Shown here piece by piece: positions 52,409 to 59,630 of a DNA stretch of 64,000 bases. The position numbers and the translations under genes were made by a program. Each line of letters starts with the position of its first letter. Within the stretch, counting starts at the first letter, position 1. The notes under the pieces are model-generated. The model saw only the letters and a program-made list of their open reading frames with translations, did no database searches and was not told the origin of the DNA. This DNA is from Mucilaginibacter aurantiaciroseus (GTDB lineage: Bacteria > Bacteroidota > Bacteroidia > Sphingobacteriales > Sphingobacteriaceae): the NCBI RefSeq assembly GCF_024055595.1, contig NZ_JAMXOF010000002.1:124001-188000 (forward strand), given 5' to 3'.

Positions 52409-53442
52409 TGCAATCTAAAATAGACCAATATACTGCCGAGATAAAAGCTTTCACAGCTGCCAAAGCTGATGAACTGGAAGTATTTCGTATTAAATTTTTA
52501 GGTACCAAAGGGTTGATAAAAGACCTTTTTGAAGAGTTTAAAACCGTTGGCCCCGAAGAGAAACGCACTTTTGGTAAAGTACTTAACCAGTTTAAGCAAT
52601 TTGCCGAAAGCAAGTATCAGGAAATACAGGAAAGTCTTAAACCCGAAATCGAAAATCCCAAATCCGAAATTGACCTTACTTTGCCCGGTGATGGTTTTGA
52701 AGTAGGTTCACGCCACCCGTTATCGTTGGTACGTAACGAAATCATCGATATATTTAAACGCCTTGGTTTCGTAGTGGCCGAGGGCCCGGAGATTGAGGAC
52801 GACTGGCATAACTTCTCGGCCCTGAACTTCCCGCAGGAACACCCTGCAAGGGATATGCAGGATACTTTCTTTATCCGCAAGGGTGATGGGACGGATGATA
52901 TCGCTTTGCGTACACACACCTCATCGGTACAGGTACGGATGATGGAGAATGGTAAACCGCCGTTTCGCGCCATTATGCCGGGCCGTGTTTACCGTAACGA
53001 GGCTATCTCGGCACGCGCGCACTGTTTCTTCCACCAGGTAGAGGGTTTATATGTGGATGAGAATGTATCGTTTAGTGATCTGAAGCAAACGCTTTATCAC
53101 TTTGTGCAGGAGCTTTACGGCGAGGGTACCAAGGTTCGTTTCCGCCCATCATACTTCCCGTTCACCGAGCCATCTGCAGAGATGGATATCTCTTGTACCA
53201 TTTGTAAAGGCGAAGGCTGTAACATGTGTAAGTACAGCGGCTGGGTAGAGATATTGGGCTGCGGTATGGTTGACCCTAACGTGTTGGAAAATTGCGGCAT
53301 CGATAGTAAAAAATACACCGGCTTTGCTTTCGGGATGGGGATAGAGCGTATCACCAACCTGAAATATGTGATCCGCGATCTGCGTTTATTCTCTGAGAAC
53401 GACGTACGTTTCCTGAAACAGTTTACAACAGATATTATATAA
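52408..53442 (+). CDS. pheS: Phenylalanine-tRNA ligase alpha subunit
   Basis: 344 residues, class II aminoacyl-tRNA synthetase subunit that charges tRNA-Phe together with PheT (not in this window). An N-terminal coiled-coil arm is followed by the catalytic fold: motif 2 GRVYRNEAISARAHCFFHQ, and motif 3 GFAFGMGIERI. A Cys-rich insert CTICKGEGCNMCKYSGW is also present, and seems common in Bacteroidota PheS. The ATG overlaps the toxin stop by one base. It also ends directly against the following lipoprotein gene (TAAATG). Confidence 0.97.
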   Translation: MQSKIDQYTAEIKAFTAAKADELEVFRIKFLGTKGLIKDLFEEFKTVGPEEKRTFGKVLNQFKQFAESKYQEIQESLKPEIENPKSEIDLTLPGDGFEVGSRHPLSLVRNEIIDIFKRLGFVVAEGPEIEDDWHNFSALNFPQEHPARDMQDTFFIRKGDGTDDIALRTHTSSVQVRMMENGKPPFRAIMPGRVYRNEAISARAHCFFHQVEGLYVDENVSFSDLKQTLYHFVQELYGEGTKVRFRPSYFPFTEPSAEMDISCTICKGEGCNMCKYSGWVEILGCGMVDPNVLENCGIDSKKYTGFAFGMGIERITNLKYVIRDLRLFSENDVRFLKQFTTDII

Positions 53443-53856
53443 ATGAAGAATATCCCGGCACTGCTTATTATTTGCCTGCTGTTTTTAGGCTGCAGCAAAG
53501 CCGAAAGCATAGTGCCGCGTGTACCTGTAAACGTAAAGATCGTAAAAACAGATCCACGCTATACCGCGCTTAACGCACCGGGGGGGTATGTCTATATATC
53601 GGGTGCGGGTGTGGCCGGAATTATTATTTACAGGCAAACAGATAATTCTTATGTGGCTTACGACCGTTGCAGCAGCTATCAGCCCGAAAAATTATGCGCC
53701 ATTTCTGTTGATGATACGGGCTTTACCGCTACCGACCCATGCAGCGGATCAAAATTTTCACTTTCAGATGGGGGCCCTGTTAAAGCCCCTGCTACCAAAT
53801 ATCTTAGGTCGTATATTGTAAATACCACGCAATTTGAGATATTTGTGTCAAACTAA
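53443..53856 (+). CDS. Lipoprotein with a degenerate Rieske-like fold
   Basis: 137 residues, starting right after pheS's stop. Lipobox: IICLLFLGCSKAES. The core GVAGIIIYRQTDNSYVAYDR, then CSSYQPEKL, TATDPCSGSKFSLSDGGPVK, follows the order of a Rieske [2Fe-2S] domain, but where C-x-H and C-x2-H are needed it has CSSY and CSGS, so both His ligands are missing. It therefore probably cannot bind a Rieske cluster. Related proteins occur as Bacteroidota lipoproteins of unknown role. The start is fixed by the lipobox. Confidence 0.75.
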   Translation: MKNIPALLIICLLFLGCSKAESIVPRVPVNVKIVKTDPRYTALNAPGGYVYISGAGVAGIIIYRQTDNSYVAYDRCSSYQPEKLCAISVDDTGFTATDPCSGSKFSLSDGGPVKAPATKYLRSYIVNTTQFEIFVSN

Positions 53857-53859
53857 TTG

Positions 53860-54441
53860 ATGGAAGCCGATAAAATTAAAGATAGTATTAAGCGGGCAGC
53901 GCAAGATCTGTTTCGCAAATTCGGTTACCATAAAACCAGCGTAAACGAAATAGCCAAGCGCGCCAAAATTGCAAAGGCCACCATCTACAAGTATTTTGAT
54001 AGTAAGGAAGCCGTTTTGCACGTGTTGCTGATGGACTATATAAAAGTTAGCGTTGATGAACTGATCAATACCAACACCCCCGATATGGACGAGGAAGCTC
54101 ATCTTAGCAGCCTCATCATGAAAACCTGCCGCCTGTCATACACGGTCTGCAACGAATTTATTGGCTGGGATTTTATCCGCGAGAGCACCAACTCGCAAGA
54201 TTTTTTAAAGAACCTCTCAAACGAACTGGAAGAACTGCTGGTGCAATCGTTCACCCAGCTACCCGGCATCCGCAAGCACGAAGGCTACCACCAGCGGATA
54301 CGCTTCCTCATCAAATGCAGTAAAAGCATCGTATTCAGTTTCGCGTTTACGTCTGTAAGTGATAGCGACGTGCGCAAGAATTTTGTATCTTTCCAAAAAG
54401 AAATTTTGCCTTATTTGGTAAAGGCGGCGATATTGGTGTAA
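53860..54441 (+). CDS. TetR/AcrR family transcriptional regulator
   Basis: 193 residues. The start at 53860 (MEADKIKDSIKRAAQDLF) lies three bases after an alternative TTG. The HTH is clear: HKTSVNEIAKRAKIAKATIYKYFDSKEAVL. The ligand domain is diverse. It lies in the same direction as the lipoprotein gene with a 3-nt gap. Its target and inducer are unknown; drug or lipid responses are usual for the family. Confidence 0.92.
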   Translation: MEADKIKDSIKRAAQDLFRKFGYHKTSVNEIAKRAKIAKATIYKYFDSKEAVLHVLLMDYIKVSVDELINTNTPDMDEEAHLSSLIMKTCRLSYTVCNEFIGWDFIRESTNSQDFLKNLSNELEELLVQSFTQLPGIRKHEGYHQRIRFLIKCSKSIVFSFAFTSVSDSDVRKNFVSFQKEILPYLVKAAILV

Positions 54442-54494
54442 GACAGCCGTATCTCTGAATTTTTTTGTATTTTAGAAGTACTAAACCAATTTAC

Positions 54495-54890
54495 ATGGCG
54501 AATGAATTTGACGCGGTAATGCTTAAGCGAACCGATGCCGACCTGATCAATATCCTAAATAGCCCGGCAGGCGATTATCAACCCGCCGCGCTCGAATCTG
54601 CAAAGCGTGAATTTGAACGCCGCAGCTTATCGCAGGAGCAAATTACTGAGGCTACGCAAGTTATAGAAAAGAAACATCAGGCTAATTTAGAGCAGGCAAA
54701 CGAGCCACTTGGCGTATTGGCTAAAATGGTCGCGCTGTTATTTCCTGGAGTATTGTTACTTGTTTTTTCTTTCACCTACAAAGCCGAAGGTTACGACCGC
54801 AAAGCGAAGGAGTTAAGGCGATGGACTTTGTACGGCGTTTTATTTTACTTTAGCTTGGTGATCATAGAAAGTATACTCGCTTCGCTTTAG
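54495..54890 (+). CDS. Conserved hypothetical protein with C-terminal membrane helices
   Basis: 131 residues from the ATG at 54495 (MANEFDAVMLKRTDADLINI). The soluble N-terminal half (about 1-75) is helical and charged (AALESAKREFERRSLSQEQI). Two hydrophobic stretches follow: MVALLFPGVLLLVFSFTY and TLYGVLFYFSLVIIESILA, separated by a basic loop. Topology: cytosolic helical domain with two TM helices. I do not recognise the family. It sits between the TetR gene and the CreD module. Confidence 0.7.
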   Translation: MANEFDAVMLKRTDADLINILNSPAGDYQPAALESAKREFERRSLSQEQITEATQVIEKKHQANLEQANEPLGVLAKMVALLFPGVLLLVFSFTYKAEGYDRKAKELRRWTLYGVLFYFSLVIIESILASL

Positions 54891-54952
54891 CTCAAACCAT
54901 AAATATTACATCTTTTTTAAAATAATATTTGCAACTCCCATTTTTAATAACT

Positions 54953-54971
54953 TACTTTGAATAACAAAGTA
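54953..54971. promoter_or_regulatory. 19-bp palindromic operator 1 of the CreD module
   Basis: TACTTTG-AATAA-CAAAGTA, a perfect 7-bp inverted repeat. It overlaps a -7-like TTACTTTG and ends 7 nt before the GTG start of the membrane protein gene. An identical-arm copy is at 55933. Confidence 0.75.
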
Positions 54972-54978
54972 CTTTTAA

Positions 54979-55611
54979 GTGAAAGAAAACGAAATACAAG
55001 ACGAGCTTACATCCATCCGCAGTATGATGGAGCGCTCCTCAAAATTCATCTCGCTTAGCGGCCTTAGCGGTGTGCTTGCGGGTGTTTATGCTTTGATAGG
55101 GGCAGCCATCGGCTATAACATTATTTATGGTACTGGTGGCTTTTTCAGCTACCGCGAATATGTAATGGACGATGTGAAGCGCTCGCCGGGTAATTTGTAT
55201 ACTTTGATCCTGGTGGCGTTGGCAGTATTAGTTGCTTCGCTTATTACAGGTGTTTACCTAACCATCCGCAAAGCCAAACAAAAAGGGCAAAACCCTTGGG
55301 GGCGCACCAGCAGGCAATTGCTGTTTAACCTGGCTGTACCATTGGTAACCGGCGGCTTATTAGTGCTTATTTTAATATCGAGAGGGTACTTTGGCATTGT
55401 GGCATCAACAACGCTTATATTTTATGGCCTGGCACTGGTAAACGCCAGTAACAATACTTATAAAGATGTACAGTATTTAGGTATTATAGAAATTGTATTA
55501 GGTTTGCTGGCTGCTTTACTGCCGGGTTATGGTTTGCTGTTTTGGGCTGTAGGCTTTGGCGTGTTACACATTGTTTACGGCAGCATCATGTACTTAAAAT
55601 ACGACCGGTGA
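54979..55611 (+). CDS. Six-helix membrane protein of the CreD module
   Basis: 210 residues. The start is GTG (MKENEIQDELTSIRSMMERS), which is the first possible start after the operator. A short helical head is followed by about six TM helices (e.g. LSGLSGVLAGVYALIGAAIG, TLILVALAVLVASLITGVYL, LLVLILISRGYFGIVASTTL). Its stop overlaps the winged-helix regulator start by four bases (GTGA), so the two are translationally coupled. No recognised motif for transport or catalysis. It probably works with or is sensed by the regulator. Confidence 0.8.
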   Translation: MKENEIQDELTSIRSMMERSSKFISLSGLSGVLAGVYALIGAAIGYNIIYGTGGFFSYREYVMDDVKRSPGNLYTLILVALAVLVASLITGVYLTIRKAKQKGQNPWGRTSRQLLFNLAVPLVTGGLLVLILISRGYFGIVASTTLIFYGLALVNASNNTYKDVQYLGIIEIVLGLLAALLPGYGLLFWAVGFGVLHIVYGSIMYLKYDR

Positions 55612-55913
55612 AGATCCCATTTGAAAAACTCGACAAAGCCTTTGAGAACCGGCTGCGTTTGCAAATAATGAGTGTGCTGGTGGTGAACGAGCGCTACGAT
55701 TTTATTTCGCTTAAGGAACTGCTTGATGCATCAGACGGTAACCTGGCATCGCACCTTAAGGCCTTAGAAAAAGAGGAGTATATTATGGTGCACAAATCAT
55801 TTTTGGGCCGCAAGCCAAACACCAATTACGAGGCTACTGCCAAAGGTAAACAAGCGTTTAAACAACACCTTGACGCCCTGGAGCAGATCATAAAAAATCA
55901 AAAGAATTTTTAA
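55608..55913 (+). CDS. Winged-helix transcriptional regulator
   Basis: 101 residues from GTG at 55608, coupled (GTGA) to the membrane gene. The fold is a MarR/ArsR-type winged helix (PF13601-like): RLQIMSVLVVNERYDFISLK, LLDASDGNLASHLKALEKEE (recognition helix), YIMVHKSFLGRKPNTNYEAT (wing). An in-frame extension to 55542 lies inside the membrane gene and was rejected. The identical palindromes upstream of the operon and of creD suggest that this protein binds both. Ligand, if any, unknown. Confidence 0.88.
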   Translation: MKIPFEKLDKAFENRLRLQIMSVLVVNERYDFISLKELLDASDGNLASHLKALEKEEYIMVHKSFLGRKPNTNYEATAKGKQAFKQHLDALEQIIKNQKNF

Positions 55914-55932
55914 CTATATTTTTTTACCTAAT

Positions 55933-55951
55933 TACTTTGTAATTCAAAGTA
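55933..55951. promoter_or_regulatory. 19-bp palindromic operator 2, upstream of creD
   Basis: TACTTTG-TAATT-CAAAGTA, same arms and 5-nt spacing as operator 1 at 54953, 15 nt before the creD ATG, again overlapping TTACTTTG and followed by CTTT. Confidence 0.75.
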
Positions 55952-55966
55952 CTTTCAAATAAGCAA

Positions 55967-57319
55967 ATGATACAAGAACAACAAAACCCGCTACGCAGCA
56001 TCATGGATTGGTTCAAGGAATCGATCACCGTTAAATTAGTTTTCATCGGCATCCTGGTATTGGTGCTGATGATCCCCTCATCCCTTATCGGCGACCTCAT
56101 CCGCGAGCGTTCCGAGCGGCAGGACGATATGATAAAAGAAGTGGCCGACCAATGGTCGGGCAGCCAAACGGTAAAAGGTCCGGTACTTATCATACCATAC
56201 CGCAAAACCGCCAAGTTTATGGAAAACGGTAAAGAGATAACCAAAGAGGTGATTGAAACCCTTTACATATTACCCGAAAACCTCAAGATCAAAGCCAATG
56301 TAAAACCCGAGGTATTACACCGTGGTATGTTCGAGACGGTGGTGTATAACTCGGCCATCCGGTTAACGGGTAATTTTGCCAAGGCAGATGTGGCGGGGTT
56401 AGGCTTAACGCCCGATCAATTGATGCTGGACAAAGCACGACTGGAGTTTAGCATCAGTGATCTTAAAGGACTTAAAAACAACCCGGTGATAAATGCCGCG
56501 GGCATGCAGGTGGTTGCAGAACCCTCTTTTAACAGCAGGGATTTGTTTGCTAACGGATTAAAAGGCAATATCAACCTGGCTGCTACCAGCGGCAACGCCT
56601 TTAATTTTGATTATACGCTTGATCTAAAAGGTAGTCAGGAACTTCACTTTTTGCATTTGGGCAAAACTACCGAAGTAGAGGTCGACGGCAAATGGAGCAG
56701 CCCGAGCTTTGACGGCCGTAGCCTGCCCGATAAACGAGAGATTGATAGCAGCGGCTTTAAAGCCAGCTGGAAAATGCTGTATTATAACAGGCCCTACCCG
56801 CAGCAATGGGTTAACGATAACGACCTGCTGAACGGCAAGAAAAAAGAAGACGACGCATCTTTTGGTGTAAAACTTCGCCTGCCGGTAGATCAGTACCAGA
56901 AAATTACCCGCACCAGCAAATACGCCATTCTCATCATCCTGCTTACATTCGTTTCGTTGCTGCTAACAGAGTTGATCCGCAAGCAACGCATCCACGCTTT
57001 TAATTATATTTTGATAGGCGCGGCCATGACCATCTACTACACGTTGCTGCTTTCCTTTTCAGAGCAGGTAGGTTATAATTTCGCTTACCTCATCGCATCA
57101 GTATCAACCATTGGGTTGATATCAGTATTCATTGCATCTTTACTTAAAAACAAAGGCGCGGCGGCCTTATTCGCGCTCATCTTATCCATTATCTACATAT
57201 TCATTTTCGTGATCATCCAACTGGAAGACCTGGCCTTGCTGATAGGCAGTATCGCGCTCTTCGCCATCGTAGCCCTGCTCATGTATTTCTCGCGCAAAAT
57301 AAACTGGGATAAACAATAA
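55967..57319 (+). CDS. creD: CreD family inner-membrane protein
   Basis: 450 residues. One N-terminal membrane helix (LVFIGILVLVLMIPSSLIGD), a large periplasmic domain (about 45-300, with VADQWSGSQTVKGPVLIIPY, a CreD family mark), then five C-terminal helices beginning YAILIILLTFVSLLLTELI. CreD is an envelope-stress protein; in Gammaproteobacteria it is induced by the CreBC two-component system and changes colicin and beta-lactam sensitivity. Here no CreBC is present; instead the preceding winged-helix gene and shared operator probably control it. Confidence 0.92.
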   Translation: MIQEQQNPLRSIMDWFKESITVKLVFIGILVLVLMIPSSLIGDLIRERSERQDDMIKEVADQWSGSQTVKGPVLIIPYRKTAKFMENGKEITKEVIETLYILPENLKIKANVKPEVLHRGMFETVVYNSAIRLTGNFAKADVAGLGLTPDQLMLDKARLEFSISDLKGLKNNPVINAAGMQVVAEPSFNSRDLFANGLKGNINLAATSGNAFNFDYTLDLKGSQELHFLHLGKTTEVEVDGKWSSPSFDGRSLPDKREIDSSGFKASWKMLYYNRPYPQQWVNDNDLLNGKKKEDDASFGVKLRLPVDQYQKITRTSKYAILIILLTFVSLLLTELIRKQRIHAFNYILIGAAMTIYYTLLLSFSEQVGYNFAYLIASVSTIGLISVFIASLLKNKGAAALFALILSIIYIFIFVIIQLEDLALLIGSIALFAIVALLMYFSRKINWDKQ

Positions 57320-57328
57320 TCAATAAAT

Positions 57329-57398
57329 GAGGCGCAAGGTATTGCGCCTCTACAAAAACATAATTAAATCACGTAGAGACGCGATACTTCGCGTCTCT
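57329..57398. repeat. Two dispersed hairpins after creD
   Basis: GAGGCGCAA/TTGCGCCTC (57329-57350) and AGAGACGCGA/TCGCGTCTCT (57375-57398), each a perfect stem with a 4-nt loop. These are 'GTAGAGACGCG' type repeats found between genes in many Bacteroidota and cyanobacteria. Confidence 0.7.
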
Positions 57399-57414
57399 AA
57401 ATAAGCAAATTAGT

Positions 57415-58167
57415 ATGCACACAAGCTATTACTGGATAGGATATTTCCAGGCAAATGCCCGCCAAAAGAGAGTGAACTGGAACATAGCGCCCACCATTAC
57501 ACAGGACGAGATCGCTACCATCCTGCCATCGTTACAGGCATGGCAACTGGGCGAAACATCTGAAGGGGAACACCTTATTGCCGCATCAACCAAATACGCC
57601 TACCGCATTGGCGACCCGGATTATGTAGATTCCGTAAAACTGTTTATTAAAGAAGAACAAAAGCATGGTAACAACCTGGGCCGGTATTTGGATAAGATAG
57701 GCCAAAAGCGCGTCAAAAAAGATTGGGGCGATACTCTGTTCCGCAAAGTGCGCTATTGGAATACCAGTATGGAGATTTGGACGCTGGCCGTTATTGTGGT
57801 AGAAAGTACCGCCCAGATCTTTTACCAAGCCCTTAAAAATGCGACCAATTGCCGCCTGCTAAAAGACATTTGCACCGATATTTTAATTGACGAAGCCCCG
57901 CATATCACCTTTCAAACAGAGCGGCTGGCCATCATCTTCGAGAGGAAATCGGATTTTTCAAAATCCTGGCGTAAGGTGGCCTACAAGCATTTCTTCCATG
58001 CAACATCGCTGTTGGTTTGGCATGCCCACAAAAAGCTGTTTATGGCAGGCGGGATAACGTTTAATATGTATGTAAAAAAGATGCAGTACAAGTATAAAAA
58101 GACGATCAACATGATAACAGCTGCTCCGGCAGATCATCAAAACATGATTTTCAAGTATGGAAACTAA
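57415..58167 (+). CDS. Ferritin-like (diiron) protein of unknown function
   Basis: 250 residues, mainly helical. Carboxylate/His pairs fit a ferritin-like diiron site: Glu and His in KEEQKHGNNLG (about 80), Glu in VVESTAQIFYQAL (about 130), and Glu/His in DEAPHITFQTERL (about 160). No signal peptide. Composition and Trp/Tyr content suggest a soluble oxidase- or oxygenase-like protein. Its 3' end overlaps a small membrane protein gene by 11 nt. Activity unknown. Confidence 0.7.
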   Translation: MHTSYYWIGYFQANARQKRVNWNIAPTITQDEIATILPSLQAWQLGETSEGEHLIAASTKYAYRIGDPDYVDSVKLFIKEEQKHGNNLGRYLDKIGQKRVKKDWGDTLFRKVRYWNTSMEIWTLAVIVVESTAQIFYQALKNATNCRLLKDICTDILIDEAPHITFQTERLAIIFERKSDFSKSWRKVAYKHFFHATSLLVWHAHKKLFMAGGITFNMYVKKMQYKYKKTINMITAAPADHQNMIFKYGN

Positions 58168-58531
58168 TAAATCAATCTCTGCAAGGCAATGGTGGCTTAG
58201 TCACAGGGCAAAATATAATGTAGGGCTACTATATGCAGGTTTTATTGCTTTTCTGCTTTACGTTATACTCGGCCCAATAATTATCGAGCCACACGAGGAA
58301 TTTGAAGAAACCATATTTGAGGTGGCCTTCCAAGGCTTTGCCTATATTATTATGATGGCTATTGCCAATGCCTTTTACACCTTGGGCTGGATAGTTGATG
58401 CAGCCTTTAACAAGAGGAACAGCCTGCGTTTTCGAGAACGCCTATTTGCATTAGGTTATTGGTTCTCGTGTGCGCTACCCATTTTACTTATTATGAGTGT
58501 TATGGTCAGGTTTCTTATTTGGGGTAAATAA
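58157..58531 (+). CDS. Small membrane protein coupled to the ferritin-like gene
   Basis: 124 residues with three hydrophobic segments (VGLLYAGFIAFLLYVILGPI, GFAYIIMMAIANAFYTLGWI, LFALGYWFSCALPILLIMSV) and an acidic loop EPHEEFEETIFEV between the first two. It starts within the ferritin-like gene. No family recognised; its N-terminus is different from that of the decayed gene that follows. Confidence 0.75.
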   Translation: METNKSISARQWWLSHRAKYNVGLLYAGFIAFLLYVILGPIIIEPHEEFEETIFEVAFQGFAYIIMMAIANAFYTLGWIVDAAFNKRNSLRFRERLFALGYWFSCALPILLIMSVMVRFLIWGK

Positions 58532-58560
58532 ATACATTTTTTATATCTAAAACTTATAAA

Positions 58561-59009
58561 ATGCAATCAAAGGCACTTAATTACAGTTTAAAAGTATGGT
58601 TAACCATTGTTTTTGTAGCGCCGGTTATTTTATAATCATTTTTAATTTTGTTGCAAATAAAGGATATTAAAAGTATATAAATCGCTGGCTTATTGAGCAA
58701 TTGATGATCTACTTGTTAATCGTGTGTTTTTAAGCTCAATATTATCGTTTCTTACCTGGGTTATTTTTTTGTGATGATTGATTTTCAACGCGCGTCAAAC
58801 GTCCGATATCTCAAAAACATTAAATACTATATTATAGCATTTGGGGTAATTTTAACGAGTTGCAATTTTTGCGTTATTATTGCTTCTTGATATTGGAGAA
58901 ATCTTGTATTATTTGTGCGCTTCCTATTGTATTTGTATTGCCGGTAGTTCGTATTTCTATAAGCTGGAAATTACAAGGTTAGAGCCATGCTGTGTAGACT
59001 CAAATAAAA
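58561..59009 (+). pseudogene. Decayed membrane-protein gene
   Basis: An ATG at 58561 opens MQSKALNYSLKVWLTIVFVA, which stops at codon 25 (TAA 58633). Other frames then continue hydrophobic, gene-like text: FIINFVANKGY, SSILSFLTWVIF, and, from about 58892, DIGEILYYLCASYCICIAGS followed by YFYKLEI. The pieces read like one small multi-helix membrane protein broken by several frameshifts and stops. The rest of 58532-59630 holds a palindrome cluster, a promoter and a 39-codon ORF. Confidence 0.45.
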
Positions 59010-59024
59010 AATGCGAAAGGAAAT

Positions 59025-59200
59025 GCCCCGGAGGGGCTACCGCTTTGTAGAACAAATTTGAACCTGATTATTGCCTCGTAGAGGCTACCCATCAATCAGA
59101 TATGTAACTAGCTTATTTGCGACCTGTCTAAGAAAGGGTAGCCTCTACGAGGCAAAGCTCGTCCTTTTCATCGGCTACAAAGCGGTAGACCCTACGGGTC
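59025..59200. repeat. Nested palindrome cluster (four arms)
   Basis: Outer hairpins GCCCCGGAGGGGC (59025) and GACCCTACGGGTC (59188). Next arms CTACCGCTTTGTAG (59037) and CTACAAAGCGGTAG (59175), exact complements. Inner 20-bp arms TTGCCTCGTAGAGGCTACCC (59071) and its complement at 59136. The whole is symmetric over about 175 bp. Confidence 0.8.
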
Positions 59201-59275
59201 ATTAATAATAACTTGTCTGAAACATATTCATGATAGGTTAGATATCACATTTGGTTATAATAATTCAAAATACCG

Positions 59276-59308
59276 TTTTGGTTTTCGGTATAAATTTTAT
59301 TATGTTTG
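59276..59308 (+). promoter_or_regulatory. Consensus Bacteroidota promoter
   Basis: TTTTG (59276-59280), a 20-nt spacer, and TATGTTTG (59301-59308) give the -33/-7 pattern of the primary sigma factor. It precedes the 39-codon ORF by 26 nt. Confidence 0.6.
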
Positions 59309-59334
59309 CATAGTAAAATTTAATCTACATTACT

Positions 59335-59454
59335 ATGAGCCAGGAACTAATTGCATTTTCGGAGCTTATTGATGAGCAGTTCGAAATTGAGATAGATTTG
59401 GGGAGTATCGAACCGGATAACTTCTGGAACAATATTCTCAACCTGTTTATCTGA
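59335..59454 (+). CDS. Small ORF, 39 residues, acyl-carrier-like segment
   Basis: ATG at 59335, TGA at 59452-59454. It encodes a very acidic peptide: MSQELIAFSELIDEQFEIEI followed by DLGSIEPDNFWNNILNLF. The 'EEFDIEI...PENF' pattern recalls helices II-III of acyl carrier proteins, but no DSL phosphopantetheine Ser is present. It has a good promoter upstream. Either a true microprotein or a remnant of an acyl carrier gene. No homologue checked. Confidence 0.4.
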   Translation: MSQELIAFSELIDEQFEIEIDLGSIEPDNFWNNILNLFI

Positions 59455-59630
59455 ACTTCACCATATTGCTTCTCATCTGCCAATAATAGTTGGCGGCAGG
59501 AAATTTTTTTGCCTGATTGTTCTGTCTCGTTGCGTCCCTTTTAACGTGCGGATTTATAAAGTTTCAAAATTACTTTTCTAATCACTATTCACAAATCAAC
59601 TACTCACTAATTTATTAACTTTGTAGCCTG

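Noticed and set aside
52408..53442. pheS as an inserted gene with the toxin-antitoxin pair
   Set aside because: pheS has normal length, motifs and composition; only the two small genes before it look inserted.
54979..55611. Membrane protein of the CreD module as a sensor histidine kinase
   Set aside because: There are only hydrophobic helices and short loops; no HisKA or ATPase motif.
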